From positions 1 through 41,256 of the forward strand of contig CAMEXG010000003.1 in the NCBI GenBank assembly GCA_945947045.1: a stretch of 41,256 bases of DNA, given 5' to 3'. The stretch is from an uncultured Spirochaetales bacterium. Its GTDB lineage: Bacteria > Spirochaetota > Spirochaetia > Sphaerochaetales > Sphaerochaetaceae. Every line of letters starts with the position of its first letter. Positions within the stretch are counted from its first letter, which is position 1. The position numbers and the translations under genes are program-made. Below are positions 27,883 to 36,541 of this stretch, in pieces. The notes below the pieces were generated by a model. The model was not told the DNA's origin, ran no database searches, and saw only the letters and a list, made by a program, of their open reading frames with translations.

Positions 27883-29286
27883 ATGGATCCGGAGATTCAG
27901 AGCGGCCAGCATCCTGATTATGTAGGCGAGCTCGTAGAGATAATCAAAAGTAACATCTCACCCATGGCCCTGAAAGAAAAGGTAATGGGTTATCATGAAA
28001 ATGATATTGCAGATGCCATGGACAGGCTTACCCCCGAAGACAGGGGGAAGTTATACCGAATCCTCGACTCTGAAACACTGGCTAATATTTTCGAATACAC
28101 TGAAAACATTTCGACATATCTAAACGAAATCAGTGTAAAGAAAAAAATAGCTGTTCTCAGTGATCTCGAGACAGATAAAGCTACAGAATACCTGAAATCT
28201 CTCCCTAAAGGAGAGAGGACCACTCTCATTGAGTTCATGGATGATGATGCAAGAAAAGACATTGCACTTCTAGCATCCTTCGATGAAGACGAAATCGGCT
28301 CGATCATGAGCACAAACTTCATTGAAATAAAAACCGGAACAAGCATAAAAGAGGCGATGAGGGAGCTTATCGAGCAGGCTGCAGAGAATGATAACATCCA
28401 GACAATTTATGTAGTGGATTCAAACGGCCTTTTTTATGGTGCAATTGATCTAAAAGACCTTATCAGGGCAAGGGAAGGCAACACAATAGATTCTATCGTC
28501 TCTACTTCCTACCCTTATGTGTATGCCCATGAGTTGATTGACGACACCATGAACAAAATCAAGGACTATGCAGAGGACTCTATTCCTGTTCTTGATCAAA
28601 CAAATAAGTTACTTGGTGTAATCACCAGCCAGGATATGGTCGAAGTCATCGACGACTCCATGAAAGACGACTATGCGAAGTTTGCTTCTCTTGGAGATGT
28701 TGAAGACTTAAACGAGACGGTTGGACAGAGTTTGAAAAAACGTCTGCCTTGGCTAACCATCCTGTTGTTCTTGGGTATGCTTGTTTCAACTGTTGTAGGT
28801 CTCTTTGACTTTGTTGCACAGAAGCTCTCGATTCTTATCGCCTTCCAGTCTCTCGTCCTTGGTATGACCGGTAACTCAGGAACCCAGTCCCTTGCCGTTA
28901 CTATCAGAGTCTTGACAGATGAGAACTTGACTACCATGGATAAATTGAAGTTAATGTGGAAAGAAACAAGAATTGGTTTTGGTAATGGCGCCATTCTTGG
29001 CCTTACATCCTTCTTGGTCCTAGGTCTTTACGTATATTTCTTCAAAGACCAAAGTCTTTTGTATTCTTTCAGCGTCTCAGGCTGTACAGCCATCGCTCTT
29101 CTTGTCTCTATGACCATGTCTACTGCAATGGGCACTGTAATTCCTATTTTCTTTAAGAAAATCGGGGTGGATCCCGCAGTGGCATCAGGACCACTTATCA
29201 CCACCGTAAACGACCTTGTGGCTGTCGTTACATACTACGGATTGTCTTATTTGTTACTAATACGGCTAATGGGATTCGGCCTTTAA
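27883..29286 (+). CDS. mgtE: Magnesium transporter MgtE (copy 2)
   Basis: Same domain layout as copy 1; LGMTGNSGTQSLAVTIRVL and GVDPAVASGPLITTVNDLVA. Confidence 0.95.
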   Translation: MDPEIQSGQHPDYVGELVEIIKSNISPMALKEKVMGYHENDIADAMDRLTPEDRGKLYRILDSETLANIFEYTENISTYLNEISVKKKIAVLSDLETDKATEYLKSLPKGERTTLIEFMDDDARKDIALLASFDEDEIGSIMSTNFIEIKTGTSIKEAMRELIEQAAENDNIQTIYVVDSNGLFYGAIDLKDLIRAREGNTIDSIVSTSYPYVYAHELIDDTMNKIKDYAEDSIPVLDQTNKLLGVITSQDMVEVIDDSMKDDYAKFASLGDVEDLNETVGQSLKKRLPWLTILLFLGMLVSTVVGLFDFVAQKLSILIAFQSLVLGMTGNSGTQSLAVTIRVLTDENLTTMDKLKLMWKETRIGFGNGAILGLTSFLVLGLYVYFFKDQSLLYSFSVSGCTAIALLVSMTMSTAMGTVIPIFFKKIGVDPAVASGPLITTVNDLVAVVTYYGLSYLLLIRLMGFGL

Positions 29287-29296
29287 GATCATTAAG

Positions 29297-29330
29297 GAGA
29301 CTCTTGAAATCATTCAGGAGTCTCTTTTTC
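29297..29330 (+). terminator. Rho-independent terminator of the mgtE copy 2 gene
   Basis: GAGACTCTTGAA-atca-TTCAGGAGTCTC followed by TTTTT. Confidence 0.88.
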
Positions 29331-29410
29331 CTTAGTAATTACATGTGATTCGGTTAATAGATATCAAAAAATAGTTGCCACATTTTAGTATTAAGATAGA
29401 AAATTAAAGA

Positions 29411-30265
29411 GTGAACCGCGTTTTCGAGTTTCTATTTTCAAGAATAAAAAAAATAACCGTATATGGACTTGTCGGTCGTTCAGGTACGGGAAAAAGCTAT
29501 CACTCGAAGCAGGTTGCCGCGAAATACAAAATAAGCTTGATTATTGATGACGGTCTCTTGATAAAAGGGGACAGGATTCTTGCGGGCCACTCTGCAAAAC
29601 AAGACCCGAACTTCATGGCGGCGGTAAAGACTGCTGTATTCGACGACCAGGATCATAGAGACCAGATAGTCTCTGCTTTGTTAAAGGAGAAATATAAGAG
29701 GATCCTGATCATCGGAACCAGTGAGAAGATGGTTGTTAAGATTGCCAGTCGACTCGATCTCCCCTCGCCGGCAAAGATTATTCATATTGAAGATGTTGCA
29801 AGCCCCGAAGATATCGAAACTGCAATGCATATTAGATTTACAGAGGGAAAACATGTTATTCCTGTCCCATCCATTGAAATAACACGCTCCGCCCCACAAA
29901 TTGTATTCGACTCCATCAGAGTAAAACTAGGAAGAAAAAAAGGTAGAAAAGCTGCGGTCAGTGAGAAGACTATTGTCAGACCGGAGTTTTCCAGGCCAGA
30001 AAACGATGCTGTATCGGAAGTAGCCCTTACTCAAATGGTGAAGCACGCCATAAGCGAATACGACGGGGTAATGAAGGTAAAGAAAGTCAAAGGAGTAAGG
30101 AACACGGACAGTACTTATTCCATCTCTGTAACAATCCAGCTCCCTATGCGCCACTATATCTCCACGACTATTTCAGATCTTCAGCAATATATATCGGACT
30201 GTCTGGAGAAGTTCGGCTCCATAATGGTAAAGTCAGTATCTATAGAAATAGAGGAATGGGGATGA
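29411..30265 (+). CDS. P-loop nucleotide-binding protein with C-terminal Asp23/Gls24-like domain, GTG start
   Basis: Walker A GLVGRSGTGKSYHSKQ near the N-terminus; C-terminus TQMVKHAISEYDGVMKVKKVKGVRN...SISVTIQLPMRHYISTTISDLQQYISDCLEKFGSIMVKSVSIEIEE resembles Asp23. Confidence 0.65.
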   Translation: MNRVFEFLFSRIKKITVYGLVGRSGTGKSYHSKQVAAKYKISLIIDDGLLIKGDRILAGHSAKQDPNFMAAVKTAVFDDQDHRDQIVSALLKEKYKRILIIGTSEKMVVKIASRLDLPSPAKIIHIEDVASPEDIETAMHIRFTEGKHVIPVPSIEITRSAPQIVFDSIRVKLGRKKGRKAAVSEKTIVRPEFSRPENDAVSEVALTQMVKHAISEYDGVMKVKKVKGVRNTDSTYSISVTIQLPMRHYISTTISDLQQYISDCLEKFGSIMVKSVSIEIEEWG

Positions 30266-30268
30266 GTA

Positions 30269-30294
30269 AAGGCGGAATCACTCCGCCTTCTTTT
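30269..30294. terminator. Hairpin between convergent genes, likely bidirectional terminator
   Basis: AAGGCGGA-atcac-TCCGCCTT followed by cTTTTc. Confidence 0.7.
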
Positions 30295-30309
30295 CAACAC
30301 TCCCAGTCT

Positions 30310-31482
30310 CTATAGTTTCTTTTGGCTTGGCATTACCCGTTTTTTGCGTTTTCTTCTCTTTACTTTCGGATTGACAGCTTTTTCCGTGTCAAAAGAGGCA
30401 TTCTTCTGCGCTTTTTTCTTTTTCTTCGGCTTATTACATCTTATCCCCTTCTCGGAGAGAAGAAGGGTAACAGCCCTCTCAAGCTCGAAGTTCGCCGGTG
30501 TAATAGGGCTTAGCATCACCTTTGCCTGTCTGAATGCGTCTTTCATACACTCATCCCATTCCGGAGAGAGGGAGGAGTCGATGATTATTGCAGAGCGTAT
30601 CATGTAGTAGAACATCTCCGCCTTTCCCGGCTTCTCTAAACCACGCTCCACGGCATTCTTTACTTTTTCATCCAGGATTCTCAAACTCTCACTCATACTT
30701 GGAAGTTCCGAGTGGACGGCATAAGCAGGAAGAAGATATTGAAGCAGCCTATACTGGTACATTGTATGAAATATATCTGCAGAGTGACCGGAAGATAGAA
30801 TCTTAACCACTTCTTCCGTAAGTCTAGAGGCAGGGCAATTCTGTAGCTGGGAAGCATTCCTAAATAGAGCGAGCTTTACATCCCACTTAAGAGAGAATCC
30901 GGTGGTGACCTTATATTTTACGGCACGAATCATTCTGACGGGATCTTCAATGAAAGAGTATTTAAGAGGGATAAGAGACCTGATTATCTTTTTCTCAAAG
31001 TCCTCCATACTGGTACCGAAATCCAATAGCTCACACTTCTGCGGGTTATAATACAGGCTGTTGATCGAGAAGTCTCTTCGTCTTGCGTCCTGTTCTATAG
31101 TACCCCAAACATTATTGTTGCCTTCCCCGAAGTTTTCTTCATCGGAGCGAAAGGTAGTGACTTCAATAATCTTATCACCAAAGAAAAGGTGGACGATTCT
31201 AAATCTTTTGCCGATAATCCTGCTGTTCCAAAACAAACGCTGTACTTGCCTTGGAGAAAGAGAAGTGCCGATGTCGAAATCTTTTGGAGTATTGCCAAGT
31301 AAAATGTCACGGATGGCTCCACCTACAATGTAGGCTTCTCCTCCGGCATTCTGTATTTTCTTTATAGCCCAAAGAGCATCCTTGTCGATCATATTATTTC
31401 TAACAGGATGTTCTTTTGCCGTGTATACTTTGCATACGGGAATGGATTTCCCGTTTTTATCTGTTTTGTATCTTACAAACAC
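30310..31482 (-). CDS. pcnB: Poly(A) polymerase / CCA-adding enzyme family (PcnB-like)
   Basis: AYIVGGAIRDILLGNTPKDFDIGTS, RRDFSINSLYYNP, RSLIPLKYSFIEDPVRMIRAVKY; basic C-terminal tail. Confidence 0.9.
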   Translation of the reverse strand: MFVRYKTDKNGKSIPVCKVYTAKEHPVRNNMIDKDALWAIKKIQNAGGEAYIVGGAIRDILLGNTPKDFDIGTSLSPRQVQRLFWNSRIIGKRFRIVHLFFGDKIIEVTTFRSDEENFGEGNNNVWGTIEQDARRRDFSINSLYYNPQKCELLDFGTSMEDFEKKIIRSLIPLKYSFIEDPVRMIRAVKYKVTTGFSLKWDVKLALFRNASQLQNCPASRLTEEVVKILSSGHSADIFHTMYQYRLLQYLLPAYAVHSELPSMSESLRILDEKVKNAVERGLEKPGKAEMFYYMIRSAIIIDSSLSPEWDECMKDAFRQAKVMLSPITPANFELERAVTLLLSEKGIRCNKPKKKKKAQKNASFDTEKAVNPKVKRRKRKKRVMPSQKKL

Positions 31483-31608
31483 GATAAAACATATTAATGA
31501 TTATAAGAAAGTGAAACAAGAGTAGGATAAATGGCTTCTTTTGATAATTCCCTCTCTTTCACATAAAACGTGAAATAATCTATCATAAGAGTATATTCAG
31601 GAGAAAAT

Positions 31609-32895
31609 ATGATAGATCCAATTATCCTTAAAGGCTTCAGAGACAGTATGCCTAAAGAGGAAATGCCGAAAAGAAAGATTACAGAGACGCTGGAAAAAGG
31701 ATTCCAGTCCTATGGTTTTGTTCCAATTGACACTCCTGTCCTGGAGTATTCCTCCGTTCTTCTTGGAAAAGGTGGCGGAGAAACAGACAAACAGGTCTTC
31801 CATTTTGAAGACAATGGAGGAAGAGAAGTTGCGATGCGCTTCGACCTCACTGTGCCATTTGCCCGTTTCATGGCCGCCCATTCGTCGGAGCTGGCCCTCC
31901 CTTTCAAGCGATATCATATCAATAAAGTATGGAGAGGAGAAAAGCCTCAGAAAGGTAGATACAGGGAGTTTATCCAGTGCGACTTCGACATCGTAGGTGT
32001 AGACAACACCCAGGCAGACTATGAGATCTTGTCTATGATGCACCACTCTTTCCATCTCTTGGGGATTGAAAGATACTCCTTCCACATCTCACACAGAGGC
32101 ATGTTCAATACATTCCTGGAGAAGTTGGGGGTGATGGAGTTCTCAACAGAAATTCTCAGAGCAGTAGACAAACTGATGAAGATCGGAAGAGAAGAAGTAA
32201 AAAAGATTCTTGTAGACATAATCCACGATGAAGGCAAAGCCGAGGAGGTTCTTTCTTATATCACTCCGGATGAAAACGCCGGATTCTTGGAAAGACTGGA
32301 GAAGCTGGAGGCTTTATGCGGCGGAGGGTGTCCAGGTTCAATAAGGTTGAGGGAGATCTACAGCCTATTAAAGGCCACAGAAATCTCCGATGCATTCATC
32401 CTCGATCCTTCCATCACCCGTGGTCTCGATTATTACACTGGAATCGTGTATGAGACATTCCTTACAGACCTCCCTACTCTGGGTTCTGTATGTTCTGGCG
32501 GCAGATATAATAATCTTGCTTCTCTCTATACAAAGGAGAATCTACCTGGAGTTGGATCTTCAATAGGACTTGATCGACTTGTTGCTGGACTTGAGGAGCT
32601 TAAGAGTCCTCTCCTTGCAAATAACTCCAGTGCAGACGTAATGATTATCTATAGACCAGAAGAACTGGAAAAAGCTGAAAAGGCTGCGAGAGTATTTAGA
32701 GACAAGGGTATTAGGACCGACGTATATCTCTCTCCGGAGCATAAGAGTAAGAGAATTTTCGATTATGCAGACAAAAACTCCATCCCTTACTCTCTTTCCT
32801 TTAAAGAAAACGCAGTTTCCTTAAAGTGCCATAAAACAAGAGAGACAAAAGAATACTCCGATGTCTTTGATGCAGTAGAAGGTATTAAAATTTGA
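31609..32895 (+). CDS. hisS: Histidine--tRNA ligase
   Basis: GFRDSMPKEE, RFDLTVPFARF, RYHINKVWRGEKPQKGRYREFIQCDFDIVG, RGLDYYTGIVYE. Confidence 0.96.
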   Translation: MIDPIILKGFRDSMPKEEMPKRKITETLEKGFQSYGFVPIDTPVLEYSSVLLGKGGGETDKQVFHFEDNGGREVAMRFDLTVPFARFMAAHSSELALPFKRYHINKVWRGEKPQKGRYREFIQCDFDIVGVDNTQADYEILSMMHHSFHLLGIERYSFHISHRGMFNTFLEKLGVMEFSTEILRAVDKLMKIGREEVKKILVDIIHDEGKAEEVLSYITPDENAGFLERLEKLEALCGGGCPGSIRLREIYSLLKATEISDAFILDPSITRGLDYYTGIVYETFLTDLPTLGSVCSGGRYNNLASLYTKENLPGVGSSIGLDRLVAGLEELKSPLLANNSSADVMIIYRPEELEKAEKAARVFRDKGIRTDVYLSPEHKSKRIFDYADKNSIPYSLSFKENAVSLKCHKTRETKEYSDVFDAVEGIKI

Positions 32896-35357
32896 CACAA
32901 TATCAAGACCTACCTGTTTACAGACATAGAAATGAGATATTAAAGGCTCTCTCCGACAATCAAGTGATTGTTGTGGAGAGCCCTACCGGAAGTGGTAAGA
33001 CCACTCAGATTCCTCTTATTCTCAAAGATGCAGGATACGCAGAGCTAGGGGTGATAGGCATCACCCAGCCAAGGCGTATCGCCGCAATGAGCGTCTCCGA
33101 ATATATCAAGAAACAGATTGGAGATGAAGGCACTTATTGCGGATATACAATGCGCTTTCATGATACTACGGATAAAAACACAAGAATAAAGATAATGACG
33201 GACGGAATCCTTCTTCAGGAAGTAAAGGCTGATCCTTTTCTTTCCCGTTACAGCGTCATTATGGTGGACGCCGCCCATGAGAGGAGCTTGAATATCGACT
33301 TTATCCTTGGACTATTAAAAGAAATAATCAGGGAAAGAAAAGATTTGAAGATAATAATCTCTTCTGCAACAATAAACACTCAAATCTTTTCCTCTTTCTT
33401 TGACTCGGCCCCCATCGTCTCCATAGACTCCAGGCCTTATCCAGTCTCAGTATTCTATAAGCCTTTGACACTTGATAGAGAACATGAGGAAGAGTACTAC
33501 CTACAGATACAAGCGATCATAAAAAGTGTCCATGAAAGAGAGGACGGCGGAGATGTATTGGTTTTTCTTCCGGGAGAGGCGGAGATCAAGAGTTGCATTC
33601 AATCGCTTTTTGGTTCAGAGCTAATGGATGCCAGGGAGCTTGACATCTATCCTTTATATGGACGCTTAAGTAAAGAAGACCAAGAAAAAGTCTTTACTCC
33701 CACTACCATCGGACATACAAAGGTAGTGGTATCGACCAATATAGCGGAGACAAGCCTTACAATAGACGGCATCAGGTGTGTCATCGACTCAGGATGGTGT
33801 AAGATAAACTATTATAACCAGAGAAACTTTACATCGGCTTTGATTCCTTCTCTGATTTCAAAGGCATCTGCAGACCAACGAAAAGGCAGGGCTGGAAGAA
33901 CAGCTCCCGGAGTATGTTGGAGACTATATAGCGAAGACAACTACAATCGACGAAGAGAGTATAGCGAGGAAGAAATACTACACTCGGATTTGGCTGAAGT
34001 AGTACTTCGAATGTGTGAACTGGGAATATACAACCTTACATCCTTCCCTTTTGTCACACCACCACAAAAGAAGGCGCTTGAATCAGCTATCGATACTCTC
34101 AAATATATCGGAGCGGTAAAAGATAATCTTCATCTTACGAAAATCGGTGAATTGATGATTAGTTTTCCTCTTATTCCAAGACTTTCAAGGGTAATGGTGG
34201 AAGCTATTCTCAACTACCCTTCCTCCATAGAGGATGTATCTATTGCCGTCGCCTTCTTATCTACAAAAACACCTTTTATAATGCCTCCGGGAGAAGAACT
34301 TGAAGCAAGGGATGTACACCACTCTCTTGTAGACAACCCAAACGGCGACTTCGCTTCTTGGCTTAACCTCTATAAGAGATATGAAAGTATAAGGGGTGAG
34401 AAAGCAAGAGATTCTTTCTGCAACAATAGATATCTGGACAAGCAGACTATGGATGAAATATGCCATATCAAGAAACAGCTCTTGGAAATAGTCGAGGGAA
34501 TCGGCCTACCCATAGTCGAAGGTAAGACTAATATCGGGGAATACTTGATTTGTCTCGCTTCAGGCTTAAGGCAATATATCTGCAAGAGGGTGGATAAATT
34601 CTCATATCGCTCTGTAAAAGCAGATGAAATCTTAATCCATCCCGGCTCGTCTTGGTTCTCAAATAAGCCTGAGTACATTCTCGCAGGTGAGATAGTTCAG
34701 ACGACAAAAATGTATGCCAGGTCAGTCTCTCCATTAAAGCCTATGTGGATTAATGCCATAGATCCTTTCCTGCTGAAGGAACTGGATAAGAAAAACGGAG
34801 AAAAGAAGAAAGAAGTCAAGGCAAAAGTCAAAGGACCCAATACCAGCATAGCAACTCTAGAACCTTATAGAGTCGGTTCGTCACATAAAGGAAAAGGAAA
34901 GTTTGTCGTTCCTCTTACCCACTTATCACAGATAAAGACAAGGTCCAGTGTCCAAATCTGGCTTAAGTGCGGCGACTGCATCAGCATAAAGAGTGTAAAG
35001 ACCAGTAAGATCGACAAGGAACTGTCCCTTATACCGATAAAGAAGGATCCTCTCAGAGATAAGCCTAAAAAGGCCATCACACAAGAATCCAACGATGAAG
35101 AGATCTTCTCATTCCTCACTTATCTTTTAAAGCCATATAAAAGTGGAAAGAACAACTTCGTATTCCTCTCATTAAGAGAAAATGAAGGAAAGTACACATT
35201 AATCCCGGAAGCTTCTATTGAAAACGGAGTAAGGGAGACCATATATTCTCTTTCTTCTTTATTGGAGATGATTCCAAAAAGAAGAAACAATGTGAGAAAA
35301 AGAATAAACGATATTCTGACAGCCTACGAAAGAGCGGTGGATTTAGGTGAGGATTAG
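32892..35357 (+). CDS. DEAH-box ATP-dependent helicase, HrpA-like, TTG start
   Basis: VESPTGSGKTTQIPLIL, MVDAAHERSLNIDFILGLLK, SSATINTQIF, STNIAETSLTIDGI, QRKGRAGRTAPGVCWRLY. Motif II reads DAAH rather than DEAH. Confidence 0.92.
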   Translation: MTQYQDLPVYRHRNEILKALSDNQVIVVESPTGSGKTTQIPLILKDAGYAELGVIGITQPRRIAAMSVSEYIKKQIGDEGTYCGYTMRFHDTTDKNTRIKIMTDGILLQEVKADPFLSRYSVIMVDAAHERSLNIDFILGLLKEIIRERKDLKIIISSATINTQIFSSFFDSAPIVSIDSRPYPVSVFYKPLTLDREHEEEYYLQIQAIIKSVHEREDGGDVLVFLPGEAEIKSCIQSLFGSELMDARELDIYPLYGRLSKEDQEKVFTPTTIGHTKVVVSTNIAETSLTIDGIRCVIDSGWCKINYYNQRNFTSALIPSLISKASADQRKGRAGRTAPGVCWRLYSEDNYNRRREYSEEEILHSDLAEVVLRMCELGIYNLTSFPFVTPPQKKALESAIDTLKYIGAVKDNLHLTKIGELMISFPLIPRLSRVMVEAILNYPSSIEDVSIAVAFLSTKTPFIMPPGEELEARDVHHSLVDNPNGDFASWLNLYKRYESIRGEKARDSFCNNRYLDKQTMDEICHIKKQLLEIVEGIGLPIVEGKTNIGEYLICLASGLRQYICKRVDKFSYRSVKADEILIHPGSSWFSNKPEYILAGEIVQTTKMYARSVSPLKPMWINAIDPFLLKELDKKNGEKKKEVKAKVKGPNTSIATLEPYRVGSSHKGKGKFVVPLTHLSQIKTRSSVQIWLKCGDCISIKSVKTSKIDKELSLIPIKKDPLRDKPKKAITQESNDEEIFSFLTYLLKPYKSGKNNFVFLSLRENEGKYTLIPEASIENGVRETIYSLSSLLEMIPKRRNNVRKRINDILTAYERAVDLGED

Positions 35358-35370
35358 ACCTCACCTTTAT
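35345..35370. terminator. Short hairpin overlapping the helicase stop codon, between convergent genes
   Basis: AGGTGAGG-attaga-CCTCACCT then tta. Confidence 0.5.
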
Positions 35371-36410
35371 ACTATCATGGCAGCCACCTGATCGTCTGAA
35401 AGGGGAGACAATACAGGTTCCCCCAAACCTTTGAGGAACACGAACTTCGTAACTCCCCCACTCTTCTTTTTATCTTTCTTTGTGGCTTCAATAAACCTTT
35501 CATAGTCCTTCTTCTGGACTTTATACTCGTCAAGGAAAGGAAACTGTGAGATGAGATCGATACACCAAAGATAGAATTCCGGAGGGGTGATACCCTGCCA
35601 AAGTCCGCTTGTAAGAGCTTTCTTCATTCCCCATACAACTGCTTCACCATGGCTTATGGAGTAATCTGTAATGCTCTCCAAGGCATGGCCGAAAGTGTGA
35701 CCAAGGTTAAGAGCGCTTCTAATACCCTTTTTCTCCATAGGATCCCGCTCAATATAACTCTTTTTCACTCTTAGAGATAAATCCACCATTTTGTCTAAAC
35801 AAAACTCATCCCTCTGCAGAATTTTATCTCTGTTGGCGAAAAGAAACTTATATAAGGAGTCATCATCCGCCAAGAATGCATGTTTCACCACTTCTCCCAT
35901 GCCACACATAAATTCTTTATCGGAAAGAGTAGACAGGACAGGAAAAGAAAGAATAACATCTTCCGCAGGATAGAAGGCCCCTACAGTATTCTTCGTGTTC
36001 TGGAAATCTATGGCAGCCTTGCCCCCCAGAGAGGCATCCACCATCGAAAGAAGAGTTGTAGGGCATAGTACAAGTCTGGCGCCTCTCATAAATAGAGATG
36101 AAGCAAGAGCCGTCATATCACAAACGACACCACCACCTATTGCAACAAAAACTCCATCTCTTGCCATGGAGCGGCTAAGGGCGAATGTGAGAATTTTCTC
36201 TATACCTTCCCAGTTTTTGTTTTCTTCTCCACTCTTTAAAACAACTGTCCGCTCTTTATCAGGGGAGTATTGAAAGGAGTTTTCATCTGTTACAATTACA
36301 TAAGAAGGAGAGAGTGAGAGAATCTTCTCATTCATTTCGTTGTTATCGGTAGTAAACCAAACGTTGGTCTTTATATCATTCTGGAGTGTTACTTCAAATC
36401 TCTTTTCCAT
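35367..36410 (-). CDS. aroB: 3-dehydroquinate synthase
   Basis: VAIGGGVVCDMTALASSLFMRG, PTTLLSMVDASLGGKAAID, LNLGHTFGHALE. Confidence 0.95.
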   Translation of the reverse strand: MEKRFEVTLQNDIKTNVWFTTDNNEMNEKILSLSPSYVIVTDENSFQYSPDKERTVVLKSGEENKNWEGIEKILTFALSRSMARDGVFVAIGGGVVCDMTALASSLFMRGARLVLCPTTLLSMVDASLGGKAAIDFQNTKNTVGAFYPAEDVILSFPVLSTLSDKEFMCGMGEVVKHAFLADDDSLYKFLFANRDKILQRDEFCLDKMVDLSLRVKKSYIERDPMEKKGIRSALNLGHTFGHALESITDYSISHGEAVVWGMKKALTSGLWQGITPPEFYLWCIDLISQFPFLDEYKVQKKDYERFIEATKKDKKKSGGVTKFVFLKGLGEPVLSPLSDDQVAAMIV

Positions 36411-36541
36411 AAAATGAGTCTAAATCTTTTCACTCCTTTCTTCCATATTACTTACTTTCTTTTCTTTCATGGTGATACTTTTTCTATCTATTCACTCTTC
36501 CCTTGTAGACCAAGATAAGAATAAAGAAGAAAATCCATAGT

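Noticed and set aside
31556-31575. TTTCAC-ataaaac-GTGAAA inverted repeat upstream of hisS
   Set aside because: Short AT-rich palindrome with no second copy or T-box features (no specifier loop/TGGNACCGCG-type motif); insufficient support for a regulatory call.
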